From assembly GCF_003097315.1 (NCBI RefSeq), contig NZ_QDDL01000005.1:248001-312000 (forward strand): a stretch of DNA of 64,000 bases. Reading direction: 5' to 3'. Below, piece by piece: positions 9,279-19,510 of the stretch; positions within the stretch are counted from its first letter, which is position 1, and the number at the start of each line of letters is the position of its first letter. The notes below the pieces were generated by a model. The model was not told the origin of the DNA and searched no databases. It saw nothing but the letters and a program-made list of their open reading frames with translations. The position numbers were made by a program, and so were the translations under genes. The DNA comes from Pelagibaculum spongiae (GTDB lineage: Bacteria; Pseudomonadota; Gammaproteobacteria; Enterobacterales; Pelagibaculaceae).

Positions 9279-10028
9279 ATGAGTTATGAAATATTTAAAA
9301 GTATTGCAGAAAATAATGGTGGTGTGGTTTCTACTAAGTTTGATCAGGGATCCAGGTTAGCTGGCATGCATTACATCAGAGCGAGATCGATATTTGGCTT
9401 TAAAAAAAAGAAGATGGTCACTAGTAATTTAAACGGCTTAGATGGAATGTGTTTCGGTTTTAGTATGGTGCTTATCCAAAAAAGTTTTAACTTTCCTAGT
9501 TTTATGAGATTGATCAATACACCCGAAGGCAAAGGTAAAGTTCGTGGTTATATGCAAATGCAGAATTTACGTGCGGCAACGAAAACCGGAAAATTGCAGA
9601 GTGAAGAAAGTATTTATGCGAATGTTGAGCGAGGAGAAATTTCCTTGGTGAATAATTTTGCAGATATCGGTACGCTAGTATTACATAAAGACTACCAAAT
9701 GGTTGGTAAAGTCAGCTATAACGCTGGTAAGTTAGTAAATTCAGCTTTGTTTATTCGTAATAACCCAGACTGTTATTTCCATCTAAATGTTTACGGAGCA
9801 TCCTCTGGGCATGCTCTCGCCATGGTAAACACAGACAATGATTACGCTATTTTTGATCCAAATTTTGGTATAGCAAAGTTCTCTAAATCGGGCCGAGGTA
9901 GTACTAGAAGTTTTTGTAAGTTTATAGATTTGTTTATAAAACTCGTATACCAAGGCGGATTGACAGGGCATCATGAACTATATGCATACAGATCTAGAAA
10001 TGCACCTAAAGCAACTATAAGAATCTAG
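9279..10028 (+). CDS. Peptidase C58 (YopT/AvrPphB-like) cysteine protease candidate
   Basis: C58 proteases are papain-fold enzymes best known as injected effectors such as YopT and AvrPphB. This 249-residue protein shows the three catalytic signatures in the right order: GMCFGFS with Cys58, SSGHALAMV with His178 and YAIFDPNFG with Asp193. Spacing between His and Asp (15 residues) suits the family. I chose ATG 9279 because GAAGG lies about 8 nt upstream; a TTG five codons earlier overlaps that site. No signal peptide is present. It follows the third tex-end copy and closes the accessory block. Family membership is inferred from motifs; substrate is unknown. Confidence 0.72.
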   Translation: MSYEIFKSIAENNGGVVSTKFDQGSRLAGMHYIRARSIFGFKKKKMVTSNLNGLDGMCFGFSMVLIQKSFNFPSFMRLINTPEGKGKVRGYMQMQNLRAATKTGKLQSEESIYANVERGEISLVNNFADIGTLVLHKDYQMVGKVSYNAGKLVNSALFIRNNPDCYFHLNVYGASSGHALAMVNTDNDYAIFDPNFGIAKFSKSGRGSTRSFCKFIDLFIKLVYQGGLTGHHELYAYRSRNAPKATIRI

Positions 10029-10235
10029 CTTACTCAGTAAAAAAACAGTGGGTTAGATTTATTCGAGTAATTTGTAAAGGCTGTAGTAAGACGCTACTTC
10101 AGTGTATTTATGGCTTTTAACTCATAAGGATCTCTCACTGTCAGTTTTGCTTTGGCATTTTAATTTTCAGCAATCCCACTACAATAGGTTTTTCTGACTT
10201 TATAATCTGCTTTGTAGTGGATTAGATTAGGGAAA

Positions 10236-12074
10236 TCATCCCATACAAAAAGATATCCAATGGGTTCTTAAGCGCTTTCTTAATAAATAAAACCCAATGA
10301 AAAACAAAAAAAGCCATATTTCAAAACTACCACCGCCAGTTTTAACTGATGAGGTTTTTGAGTTATCTTGCTGATTAGATTTAAAGGTTTCTAGGTATTT
10401 ATTCATGCTGATTGGTTCGAAATGGGGTAAAGGTTCTGGTTGATATTGACTGCCAATTACCGGTATTGATATAGCACTGACGCTAGGCTGGTCAAGGTGA
10501 ATTTCAATGTTAAAGTCCTCATTAACTTTTTGATATAAAAGATCTTGTGTATCCAGTGCAAAGCCAATTCTGTCACCTGCAGCGATATTTGATGCGGTTG
10601 CAGTTAACTGAAATTCAATGTTAATTCTTTCACCTGGAGTTGCTTCTTGTAGTGTTATCGGACTATGGCTGATTAAATTAGCAATGCCTTTTGGATTGAT
10701 TCGATATAAATAACCCACTAACTCAACCCTTGGCTGACTCGGTGTAATGGTTAGCTGAACATCGGTAATGCCGCGTATTTTTGTCGTTTGTAGTAAAGGT
10801 TCAGTTTGCCAGCCGATACCATGGCGTGTTCGCAGTGTGCTCAAATCGACGGTTACGGGTTTGATTTCAAAAACATCCAGCACCGTTCCAATAATGGCCA
10901 TGTTTCCGGTTGATGCACGGGAATCTCGTCCAGAGTAGATGGTGACTGAACCTTCGCTGGATCGTTGCGGTGCCATCATGGCGACTTCATTATTTTCCCT
11001 GTGGGAAAGTGCCAATTGCATTTGATCCATAGCGACTGGCCAATCAGAAAATCCTTCTCGCACTCTAGGAACACTGTCTAGTTCCATGACGACTGCAGCT
11101 TGCTGCATAATTCCGTTGTCGATACCTTTTTGCCAATAATCGAGCCAATTAAATGCATTAACCCATAGGCTATTCACTATGCCAGCCATTGCACCACCTT
11201 CACCTACTCCGTGTAACCCCTGATTAAGTTCAAGATGCTTAGGTGTAGTTAATTGCTGATAAAAATCGAGCATTTGATTCGGCTGGAATAAGTTGTCCTG
11301 GAAGTTATTACTAATAAAAACAGGTACATTACGTTGATTTAATTGATCAATGTAGCTGGCGGGTGATCGGTAGTCTGCCCAAGCGATGGTTTCGGAGACA
11401 TTTTGAATATTGAGTAGGTTTTGGTAATTACTTTTTACTTCACTGCTTAAATTTCCAGTCAATTTTCCACTATTGATTAGAAAATCTGTCCAAGCAGTTC
11501 TTGGTGTTTCATGGCGGTAGAGCGACTGATATAAACTGGCCCAGCCACTCATTGCGATAACGGTTTTAACTCTTGGCTCTAATGCTGCAGCTTTCAATGC
11601 GATGCCAGCGCCATAAGAAATACCTGCCAGAGAAACATTACCCACTTCAACGGGAGTATTTTGTTCTAACCAATCAATCGCAGCGCTTGCGTCAGCCATT
11701 TCTTGGTCAGAGTTAATATTAATTGTACCTTCAGAGGTATGAAAACCCCGTGAATTAATTGCCAAAACGATATATCCGCGTTTGGCTAAAAATGCGGCGG
11801 GGTGTTCATATTGGTGTTCAGTTAGCGCCCAACTAGAAAAGAAAATAACTGCAGGGTAGCTTGCTTGCCCCGATGTCGGTAGTCGTAAGTTGGCTGAGAG
11901 CCGAATACCATCAGCAGAAGTGACTACTACATCTTCTTGATAAGAATATAAGCTTTTAGTATTAGTTTCTGCCAAAGATATTTGACAGAAAAAAAATAAA
12001 GCAACAGAAATGAGAAGCCGTAATCCATGGATATGCTTTTTCTTGTTATTATTTATATTCATGAGTCTATTCAT
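10236..12074 (-). CDS. Secreted S15/CocE-type alpha/beta hydrolase with GlyGly-CTERM-like tail
   Basis: The 612-residue product begins with a signal peptide (hydrophobic segment about 20-35, cleavage near LAE). An alpha/beta-hydrolase domain follows, with the nucleophile elbow GISYGAG and preceding lid-type motifs of X-Pro dipeptidyl-peptidase/CocE relatives. A beta-rich PepX_C-like domain covers about 370-540. The C-terminus has GGGS, a hydrophobic stretch (FEIWLFLFFIGFYLL) and a basic end (RKRLR). That tripartite tail resembles GlyGly-CTERM signals processed by rhombosortase in proteobacteria. It probably hydrolyses peptides or esters outside the cell; the substrate is unknown. The start is uncertain: ATG 12074 or 12062, neither with a clear ribosome binding site. 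Confidence 0.8.
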   Translation of the reverse strand: MNRLMNINNNKKKHIHGLRLLISVALFFFCQISLAETNTKSLYSYQEDVVVTSADGIRLSANLRLPTSGQASYPAVIFFSSWALTEHQYEHPAAFLAKRGYIVLAINSRGFHTSEGTININSDQEMADASAAIDWLEQNTPVEVGNVSLAGISYGAGIALKAAALEPRVKTVIAMSGWASLYQSLYRHETPRTAWTDFLINSGKLTGNLSSEVKSNYQNLLNIQNVSETIAWADYRSPASYIDQLNQRNVPVFISNNFQDNLFQPNQMLDFYQQLTTPKHLELNQGLHGVGEGGAMAGIVNSLWVNAFNWLDYWQKGIDNGIMQQAAVVMELDSVPRVREGFSDWPVAMDQMQLALSHRENNEVAMMAPQRSSEGSVTIYSGRDSRASTGNMAIIGTVLDVFEIKPVTVDLSTLRTRHGIGWQTEPLLQTTKIRGITDVQLTITPSQPRVELVGYLYRINPKGIANLISHSPITLQEATPGERINIEFQLTATASNIAAGDRIGFALDTQDLLYQKVNEDFNIEIHLDQPSVSAISIPVIGSQYQPEPLPHFEPISMNKYLETFKSNQQDNSKTSSVKTGGGSFEIWLFLFFIGFYLLRKRLRTHWISFCMG

Positions 12075-12224
12075 TATTTTTATTGAGACTCAATAACACT
12101 AGACGTCAGAAAAATATCTAGCTGAATATTTTGTGGCTAATGTTGTTTTCTACCTCGTTAAAGTGACACCTAGCAAAGGCTAGCGAGCCAATTTGTAACA
12201 GGAAGTAGCGAATAGCAAACATAA

Positions 12225-12255
12225 AAAAACCGCTTGAAATAATCAAGCGGTTTTT
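12225..12255 (-). terminator. Rho-independent terminator after glmS
   Basis: A perfect 13-bp stem (12225-12237 with 12243-12255) with a 5-nt loop has A and T tracts at its base. It lies 25 bases beyond the glmS stop codon. The symmetrical tails could allow action in both directions. Confidence 0.9.
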
Positions 12256-12279
12256 AAATTTCTATTAGCGAGTTAACGG

Positions 12280-14112
12280 CTATTCTACTGTCACTGACTT
12301 AGCTAGGTTTCTTGGCTGGTCAACATCAGTACCTTTCAATACTGCTACGTGATAACTCAGTAGCTGTAATGGCAAGGTGTAAGCAATCGGTGCCAGTAAA
12401 TGATCCATATGTGGCACATTAAGCACTTGAATGCCCTGTTCTGGTTTAATGCCTGCAGCCTCATCAGCAAATACAAATAATTGACCGCCACGCGCTCGAA
12501 CTTCTTCCATATTGGATTTCAGTTTTTCCAGCAGATCATTGTTTGGTGCCACTACCACCACTGGCATATTTTCATCAATTAAAGCTAAAGGTCCATGTTT
12601 TAACTCACCGGCTGCATAAGCTTCCGCGTGAATATAAGAAATTTCTTTTAACTTTAATGCACCTTCCATGGCGATTGCATGTTGGCTACCACGGCCGAGG
12701 AATAATGCATGATGTTTATCTGCAAATGCTTGGGATAGTTTAAGAATCTCACTATCCAGCGCTAGGCATTGTTTGAGTAATGCAGGTAACTGGTGCAAGC
12801 CATCGGCAAAGCGCTTTTGCAGGGCATCTTCTGCTTGTGGATTATTTCTAGCCAAGACTGCGGTTAACATCAGCAAGCCGGTTAACTGAGTAGTAAATGC
12901 CTTGGTTGAAGCGACGCCAATTTCAGCGCCAGCGCGGGTCATAAAGGTTAAATCTGATTCACGAACCAGCGATGAGCCAGCGACATTACAAATGGCCAAG
13001 CTAGCGGCATAACCCTGTTCTTTAGCTTTGCGAAGTGCTGCGAGTGTGTCGGCCGTTTCACCTGACTGGGAAATGGTAATAAACAAACAATCTTCAGGCA
13101 CTAATGTGTGGCGATAGCGGAATTCACTGGCAATTTCGACTCGGCAAGGAATGCCGGCGTAACGCTCAATCCAATTGCGCGCCACCATGCCTGAGTTATA
13201 AGAAGTGCCACAAGCAACAATTTGAACTGACTTAATGCCGGGTAATAATTTTGCGGCTTCAGGGCCGAAAGCTTCTGCTGCCACACCATCTTGGGTAACT
13301 CGCCCTTCCATTGTGTCGGTAACCGCTCGCGGCTGCTCATGAATTTCTTTGAGCATGTAGTGGCGATATTCACCCTTGTCTGAAGCGTCATAGCTAAGGT
13401 CAGACTCGTGAATTTTCCGTTCGACTGGATGAGCGTTTTGATCAAAAATCTTCACTTCATGGCGGCTTATTTCAGCAACGTCGCCTTCTTCTAAATAGGC
13501 GAATTTTCGAGTGACCGGTAATAATGCCAAAGGGTCAGAACCGACGAAATTCTCGCCAATCCCGTAACCAATAACCAATGGGCTACCGGAGCGGGCAACC
13601 ACTAATGAATCTGGCTGAGTACGGTCGATAAATGCTGCACCATATGCACCATGCAGCTGTTTAACCGCCTGTTGAACTGCTTCTAGCAAGCTTGAAGTTT
13701 GCTTGCGTAACTCAGCTACCAAATGCGCCATAACTTCAGTATCGGTATCTGAACTGAAGTTATAACCTTGATCGCGCAGCTGATTGCGTAGCAATTCATG
13801 GTTTTCGATAATGCCGTTATGTACCACCACAATGTCAGCCGACTGGTGCGGATGCGCATTGCGCTCACTCGGTTCGCCATGGGTCGCCCAGCGAGTATGA
13901 GAAATGCCGGTGCCGCCAGTTAAAGGCGTTTCTTTCAGGGCGTTGCCCAATTCCTGCACCTTACCCAGACGACGCAGCCGATTAATTTGCTGCTCTGGAT
14001 TAATAATGGCAATACCTGCTGAATCATAGCCGCGGTATTCCAGACGACGCAGGCCTTCCAGCAGAATTTCGGCTACATCTCTTTGAGCAACTGCACCAAC
14101 AATTCCACACAT
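12280..14112 (-). CDS. glmS: Glutamine-fructose-6-phosphate aminotransferase (isomerizing)
   Basis: GlmS makes glucosamine-6-phosphate from fructose-6-phosphate and glutamine, the entry step to UDP-GlcNAc for peptidoglycan and LPS. The protein has 610 residues, as in E. coli. It starts MCGIVGAV, so Cys2 is the N-terminal nucleophile of the glutaminase domain (1-about 235). Two SIS sugar-isomerase domains follow (about 290-420 and 460-600), ending in the conserved [13 protein letters not shown] tail. AAGGA lies 9 nt upstream of the start. It is 38 nt downstream of glmU on the same strand, the common glmU-glmS operon. No GlmS ribozyme is expected in this lineage and none is visible. Confidence 0.98.
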   Translation of the reverse strand: MCGIVGAVAQRDVAEILLEGLRRLEYRGYDSAGIAIINPEQQINRLRRLGKVQELGNALKETPLTGGTGISHTRWATHGEPSERNAHPHQSADIVVVHNGIIENHELLRNQLRDQGYNFSSDTDTEVMAHLVAELRKQTSSLLEAVQQAVKQLHGAYGAAFIDRTQPDSLVVARSGSPLVIGYGIGENFVGSDPLALLPVTRKFAYLEEGDVAEISRHEVKIFDQNAHPVERKIHESDLSYDASDKGEYRHYMLKEIHEQPRAVTDTMEGRVTQDGVAAEAFGPEAAKLLPGIKSVQIVACGTSYNSGMVARNWIERYAGIPCRVEIASEFRYRHTLVPEDCLFITISQSGETADTLAALRKAKEQGYAASLAICNVAGSSLVRESDLTFMTRAGAEIGVASTKAFTTQLTGLLMLTAVLARNNPQAEDALQKRFADGLHQLPALLKQCLALDSEILKLSQAFADKHHALFLGRGSQHAIAMEGALKLKEISYIHAEAYAAGELKHGPLALIDENMPVVVVAPNNDLLEKLKSNMEEVRARGGQLFVFADEAAGIKPEQGIQVLNVPHMDHLLAPIAYTLPLQLLSYHVAVLKGTDVDQPRNLAKSVTVE

Positions 14113-14150
14113 AACATCTTATCCTTGAGCGATTTACGCTCGAACAATGA

Positions 14151-15512
14151 CTATTTCTTAACCGGTCTTTGCCAGTTATCGAGATTCTTTTGTTTGCCCC
14201 TGGCAATTGCCAGCTGGCCAGCTTCAACTTTTTTGGTAATCACCGAACCTGCAGCAACCGTGGCATTTTCTGCAACAGAAACCGGAGCGACTAAAGAGGT
14301 GTTAGAACCAATAAATGCATTCGCTGCAATTTGGGTTTTAAACTTATTCACACCATCATAATTACAAGTGATGGTACCCGCGCCAATGTTGACACCCTCA
14401 GCCAATTCGGCATCACCAACATAGCTTAAATGATTAATTTTTGAGCCTTGGCCGACCCGGGTTTTTTTGGTTTCTACAAAGTTGCCAATTTTAGCTTTTG
14501 CGTCCATTTGCGTGCCGGGACGTAAACGAGCAAATGGGCCAATTTCACAAGCTTGTGCAATCTGTGAATCTTCAATCATGCTATTGGCTTTAATAATGGT
14601 GTCATCTGCAATACTGCAATCTTTCAAAATACAGTTAGCGGCAATTTCAACTCGATCTCCCAAGGTAACTTTGCCTTCAAAAATCACATTGATATCGATT
14701 TTGCAGTCTTGGCCAGTAGTTACTTCACCACGAATATCAATTCGTGCTGGGTCGGCGAGGCTAGCGCCATTGCGCATCAGTTTTTCTGCTTGCCAGCTTT
14801 GGTAAACCCGTTCTAAAGCAGCCAATTGTACTCGGTCATTAGCACCACTAACTTCTGCAGCATTACTCGCGATCACTGCATGCACCGGACGATTTTCAGC
14901 AACTGCCATCGCCACTAAATCAGTCAGATAATACTCTTGCTGCGCGTTGCTATTACTTAGCTGTGGCAATGCAGACTTGGCGAATTCGGCATCGATACAC
15001 ATGATGCCACTATTACCTTCGCAAATTGCCAACTGTTCTGCAGAAGCGTCTTTTTGCTCGACAATTCCCAGCACTGCGCCTTGTGGGTTACGAATGATCC
15101 GGCCATAGCCTGTTGGATTGTTCAGTTGAACTGTCAGTAGCGCCAAACCATTTTCCGGGGTTGCTGCCAGCAGCTGTTGCAAGGTTTCAGGCTGAATTAA
15201 TGGCACATCACCATAGAGCACCAGCAATTGGCTGGCATCGGCAAGGCTTGGCAAAACCTGCATGACTGCATGGCCAGTGCCTAGCTGCTCGGCTTGTTGT
15301 ACCCAATTAACAGGCTGACTCTGTAGTTGCTGTTGCAGCATTTCAGCGCCGTGGCCGTACACCAGATGTATGTCTTTAGCGCCAATTTTTTTAGCGGCAT
15401 CAATTACATGTTGCACCATTGGCTTGTTGGCCAACGGGTGTAAAACCTTGGGAAGGGACGATCTCATCCGGGTGCCCTGGCCGGCGGCCAGAATAGCGGC
15501 TGCAAGTGTCAT
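14151..15512 (-). CDS. glmU: Bifunctional UDP-GlcNAc pyrophosphorylase / GlcN-1-P acetyltransferase
   Basis: GlmU acetylates glucosamine-1-phosphate and couples it to UTP, giving UDP-GlcNAc. The 453-residue product has the N-terminal nucleotidyltransferase domain with [20 protein letters not shown] and YGDVPLI. It then has the left-handed beta-helix acetyltransferase domain from about residue 250, with regular hexapeptide repeats and the NFVETKK and [11 protein letters not shown] motifs. The tail is basic. AGGAA lies upstream of the ATG. It is the first gene of the glmUS pair and is divergent from the DUF748 gene. Confidence 0.98.
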   Translation of the reverse strand: MTLAAAILAAGQGTRMRSSLPKVLHPLANKPMVQHVIDAAKKIGAKDIHLVYGHGAEMLQQQLQSQPVNWVQQAEQLGTGHAVMQVLPSLADASQLLVLYGDVPLIQPETLQQLLAATPENGLALLTVQLNNPTGYGRIIRNPQGAVLGIVEQKDASAEQLAICEGNSGIMCIDAEFAKSALPQLSNSNAQQEYYLTDLVAMAVAENRPVHAVIASNAAEVSGANDRVQLAALERVYQSWQAEKLMRNGASLADPARIDIRGEVTTGQDCKIDINVIFEGKVTLGDRVEIAANCILKDCSIADDTIIKANSMIEDSQIAQACEIGPFARLRPGTQMDAKAKIGNFVETKKTRVGQGSKINHLSYVGDAELAEGVNIGAGTITCNYDGVNKFKTQIAANAFIGSNTSLVAPVSVAENATVAAGSVITKKVEAGQLAIARGKQKNLDNWQRPVKK

Positions 15513-15605
15513 CAGCAGACATTCCTGTCAAAAAGGCGCAATTATACGGAGTATAGAGTCGCTTTATAAGAAAGTTCTGTCACAAAACGAGTCGATTCGA
15601 TCGCG

Positions 15606-15668
15606 GAGCTGCTTGGTTGGAGTACCGAGCCGCTCGGTTAGCGTGCCGCTGTTTAGTTGGAGCGCTGG
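15606..15668. repeat. Three imperfect 21-bp tandem repeats
   Basis: Units at 15606-15626, 15627-15647 and 15648-15668 share the pattern GAGC-GCT-GGTTGGAGT-CC with several substitutions, and a partial fourth unit follows. They sit in the 270-bp divergent region between glmU and the DUF748 gene and are locally GC-rich. No function is apparent; expansion by slippage is the simplest origin. Confidence 0.55.
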
Positions 15669-15782
15669 GCCACTGAGCTAATTAACAGAACAGCTCAATT
15701 GAAAAATGATCGCCAAGCTTTTCTTTTAAAACATTTCAAACAGGAATACCCTGTGTGAAAAATATCATCTGCTGCAAAATCA

Positions 15783-18659
15783 ATGAAAAAAACCAATAAA
15801 ATACTCGCCTCCTCGCTGGCAGTAACCGGCTTATTATTGTGGGGACTGCCAGAAGCAATCCGCTTTGCTGGTCAGCACTGGTTAACTGAACAAGGCTTCA
15901 GTCCAGCCAAAATCAGCGATATCGACCTAAACCTGTTTGCGGGCACCTTGTCTGTAACAGGCCTTGAGATAGGTCGACAAGGCAAACCTGAAATATCAAT
16001 TGGTTATGTTGCGGCAGACTTAAATGTTGCTGCTTTGTTTCGCCGACAAATTCATATTGCTCAATTATCGTTAAAATCAACTGATCTTCAGCCTACTCGA
16101 CTGGCTGATGGCCGTTTTCAATTGGCTTTTGTGCAGCCTGAAGCATCGGCTGACGCACAGGTTGATACAACGATTAAAACAACTGCGCCAGTTGCAGAAA
16201 CTACTGATTCTGAACCATGGCAGTTCGGTATCGACCAGTTAATGATTGATCAGTTGTTGGTGAGTTTTACTGATCAGCAACCACCCAAGCCAGCAAAGGT
16301 TGATTTCAAACTGCAGCAGTTGGCGCTTTCACAGCTTTACAGCTGGCAACCGGCGCAGCCTGCGCAGTTGAAAATAACTGCCCAATTGAATCAAACACCG
16401 CTTGAGCTTTCTGGTCAGCTACAACCATTTGCTTCGCCAATTAAAGCCAAGCTGAACTTACAACATCAAGATCTGCAGTTAGCGGCTTTCCAGCCTTGGC
16501 TGCCGGCTGATTTAACTGTTTCTGGTTGGTTAGCAAATGCATTGTCGGTGGATTTAGCATTTGACCCTGAACAATCGGATCAAATCGAGTTGGACTTTTC
16601 TAGTCAACCGGTGTTGAAAAAACTTCAATTAACTTTTAATCAGTCAGAACAACAAAGCTCATTATCGTTTGACCACTTACAATTAAATGTTGATGGCGAT
16701 TTAAAACAACAACAATTAACGGTTAATCCAGAATTAACAATAAAAAATATTCACCTTGAACAAGCGCCGCATACTGTTCAATTAGCAGAACTGTCGTTGA
16801 AGCGATCAAAAATCACCAGTGATTTAAAAACTGAAGCATTTAATGTGCTGCTAGAACCGTTGCAGTTGCAACAACTAGCGATTGCTACAGAAAAACAATT
16901 ACAGCTTGCTGTGGATAAAATAAAGCTACAACAGCTGTCAGCAAATAAAACGCAGACTATTGATGTAAAGCTGAATGATTTCTCAATCAACCAGCTCATG
17001 GTCAATCACCAACAAAAACCATTAACTGGCTTTGCTGATTTTTCTATTCAGCAGGTTGAAGTGACCGCATTTAATCCACAGAACGCTCAATTCAGCGCTT
17101 CGCTTGAGCAACTAGCATTAAACCAGCTGGTATTACAGCAAGCGCAGCAAAATTGGTTGCAGCTGAATGCCCTCTCACTAGACCGGGCGACTTTTGCTCC
17201 AGTCACTTCAGGCGCTCTAACTGATACAGCGAACCCTCAATTAAACACCGCCCAGCCAGTCATTACATTAGGCAGTTTGCAGTTGAAGCAACTCACTGGT
17301 GAGTTGCAGCGTCAGGCGGATGGTGCAATTCCATTGTTAGATCAGTGGTTGGCACGAATAAATCTGATTGCTGATAATGCACAAACGCCTGAATCAGTCG
17401 CGGTGGAAACTGTTTCAGCCGAGACTGCACAGGAAACAGTTTTACAAACTACTGAGCAATCGCAGCCGCAGTCGAAAGTAGCGCTAGAAGAAAAATCAGG
17501 CTTGCCGATTGTTTTGCAGCAGTTTCATCTAGACGGCGCTTTTAAATTTACCGATTTACAAGCTGAGCCAAATTTAAAAACAATGCTGCAATTAACCAAG
17601 CTAGACATTTCTGATTTAAATACCGCAGATAGCGAGCATTTTTCACCAATAGCGCTTGCAGCCAATATTGGTGAATACGGTGAGATAATTGTTGATGGTG
17701 AAATTGCACCGATTAGTCAAAAAATAAAATTAAAGGGTGAAATAAAGAATATTGAATTACCTATTTTCACTGGCTATATCGAACCAATGCTGGGCTATCA
17801 AATATCATTAGGCCAGTTGAATAACAGGTTCGAGCTGACACTGGCTGATCAAAATCTGCAGTTAGAAAATAATATTCTACTGAAACAGCTAGAAATGGAA
17901 CCTGTCGATCAAGCAGTAATTGACCGAGTTAGCAAACAGTTGACCATGCCGATAGATAAAGCGTTATCTTTCTTGCGAAATAGCGATAACAATATTGAAC
18001 TCAGCCTACCAGTTGCTGGCCCATTAGATGATTTGTCGGTTGATACCGGCGATATTATTGCAACGGCAACCACCAATGCGATTAAAGAAGCTTCGATTTC
18101 TTATTTAAAGCATCTGTTACAGCCATGGGGAACCGCAATTACCTTGGCCCAATATGCTGGAGAACTGCTATCTGAAGTATCGCTCGACCCGGTTGCTTTT
18201 GATGCAGGGAGTAGTGAGTTAAATCTTCAGGGAACTGATTATCTCGGTAAGTTAGCTCTACTGACACAGCAGCGGCCTGACTTGCAGTTAAAGCTGTGTG
18301 GCGTGGCATCGAATAATGATCGCCAATGGTTTGAACAACAGCGGTTTGAAAAAGAGAAACTTGAACAGCAGCTATTAGCACAGCAGGAATCTGAAAAAAC
18401 AGATTTAGTTGAAAGTAAGCCGACTGAGGTTGCCAGTAATTCTGCTAAAAATACTGCCGAAGAAATTAAATTAGCCGAACAGCAGTTAGCTGCACAAGTG
18501 GCGCAAATAACCGAACAACTTAACCAAGTGGCTAAATTACGAGGGGATGGGGTGAAACGTTATCTAGTGGAACAGCAAGGAATTGATCCGGGGCGTTTGT
18601 TGTTGTGTAAGCCTAAATTAGAAAATGAAGCGCTGCCGTCGGTGGCGGTGGGGATTTAA
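15783..18659 (+). CDS. DUF748 (AsmA/YdbH-like) envelope protein
   Basis: This 958-residue protein has one N-terminal membrane anchor (about 8-28) and a very long beta-rich, Gln/Leu-rich periplasmic region. DUF748 proteins belong to the AsmA-like group, thought to bridge inner and outer membranes for lipid transport. The N-terminal segment (GFSPAKISDIDLNLFAGTLSVTG) and the region around 600-760 (EYGEIIVDGEIAP, LPIFTGYIEPMLGYQI) fit DUF748. The C-terminus (about 800-958) has FDAGSSELN followed by a coiled, Gln/Glu-rich helix and a VKRYLVEQQGI-like segment recalling OmpA-C folds. No operon partner is visible. A hairpin terminator follows. Confidence 0.82.
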   Translation: MKKTNKILASSLAVTGLLLWGLPEAIRFAGQHWLTEQGFSPAKISDIDLNLFAGTLSVTGLEIGRQGKPEISIGYVAADLNVAALFRRQIHIAQLSLKSTDLQPTRLADGRFQLAFVQPEASADAQVDTTIKTTAPVAETTDSEPWQFGIDQLMIDQLLVSFTDQQPPKPAKVDFKLQQLALSQLYSWQPAQPAQLKITAQLNQTPLELSGQLQPFASPIKAKLNLQHQDLQLAAFQPWLPADLTVSGWLANALSVDLAFDPEQSDQIELDFSSQPVLKKLQLTFNQSEQQSSLSFDHLQLNVDGDLKQQQLTVNPELTIKNIHLEQAPHTVQLAELSLKRSKITSDLKTEAFNVLLEPLQLQQLAIATEKQLQLAVDKIKLQQLSANKTQTIDVKLNDFSINQLMVNHQQKPLTGFADFSIQQVEVTAFNPQNAQFSASLEQLALNQLVLQQAQQNWLQLNALSLDRATFAPVTSGALTDTANPQLNTAQPVITLGSLQLKQLTGELQRQADGAIPLLDQWLARINLIADNAQTPESVAVETVSAETAQETVLQTTEQSQPQSKVALEEKSGLPIVLQQFHLDGAFKFTDLQAEPNLKTMLQLTKLDISDLNTADSEHFSPIALAANIGEYGEIIVDGEIAPISQKIKLKGEIKNIELPIFTGYIEPMLGYQISLGQLNNRFELTLADQNLQLENNILLKQLEMEPVDQAVIDRVSKQLTMPIDKALSFLRNSDNNIELSLPVAGPLDDLSVDTGDIIATATTNAIKEASISYLKHLLQPWGTAITLAQYAGELLSEVSLDPVAFDAGSSELNLQGTDYLGKLALLTQQRPDLQLKLCGVASNNDRQWFEQQRFEKEKLEQQLLAQQESEKTDLVESKPTEVASNSAKNTAEEIKLAEQQLAAQVAQITEQLNQVAKLRGDGVKRYLVEQQGIDPGRLLLCKPKLENEALPSVAVGI

Positions 18660-18680
18660 AATCTAGAGAAAATCAGTTCA

Positions 18681-18713
18681 GCAAAAGCGCAGGCAAGTTG
18701 TCTGCGCTTTTGC
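18681..18713 (+). terminator. Terminator-like hairpin after the DUF748 gene
   Basis: A perfect 12-bp stem (18681-18692 with 18702-18713) with a 9-nt loop starts 21 bases after the stop codon. The right arm contains TTTT but there is no long external T tract. Confidence 0.75.
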
Positions 18714-19510
18714 TTGTATACAACGTTGAATCTCCTTCTTGAGAAACTTTATCCAGTAAGGCTCATTACATCGTCAATTCAAAATTGTGCATGTATTGCT
18801 GTAATAGGTTCTTTATATAACAATAAGTTCATATATAAACTTAGCTAGTTAGTCATGTTGTTTTTGAACTAATTCGTTTTATCTTTTTTCATAATAATGG
18901 TCAACCACATCTGATCAATTGATGAGTGAAAACACGACGGTGGATTTTAGCTATTTTTTTAACGAATTCTATCAAGTTTTTAAGAGAATAGAGCTTTGAA
19001 GTGAAGTGTATAATGTTATGATTTAAATTCAGAAAAATATTGAAACTTATTGGTTTTTTAAATTTTAATTGATTTAACGTATGCATACTTTTATTATCTC
19101 GATTATGCAGCAAGCAATTTCAATGCAGAAATAAATTCTGTCAATGACACTTGTTCAAATAACATTATTCCAGAGCTTTAAGAACTGTATTGTATGAAAA
19201 ACCTTTCTAGGTGATCAAGCGATCGTTTAATAACTAACTGCCGCCCATTTATCTAATGATATAAAGCAAAACAATATCTTTGTGGCGTCTGTTTATTCAG
19301 ATTAGAACCTCTTACAAAGCTAGATAGAACTTAGAATGCAAGCTGATAAAGATAATAAAAGGTAAGGTAATGAAAGGTCAGCAGTCAAAACTTACCAAAC
19401 TTAGTATAAGAAAATCGATTTTCATCCTGTCATTAATCTATAATTAGATAATTAATGCAGAAGAGCTTTGAAAAAAAATATAGCAGCATAGAATAGTAAA
19501 GGAAGTTTAA
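18714..19510. other. AT-rich intergenic region
   Basis: About 800 bases with stops in all frames apart from one 70-codon frame on the minus strand (18901-19113). That frame has no ribosome binding site and no recognisable product. I see no RNA gene. A ribosome binding site (AAAGGAAG) near 19498 belongs to the next gene. Confidence 0.6.

Noticed and set aside
4849..10028. The tex-adjacent block as a toxin-immunity or restriction-type defence island
   Set aside because: No immunity-sized gene, nuclease, methyltransferase or helicase lies in the block, and the C58 motifs point to effector proteases.
18901..19113. 70-codon minus-strand frame in a long intergenic region
   Set aside because: Low complexity, no ribosome binding site and no family resemblance.
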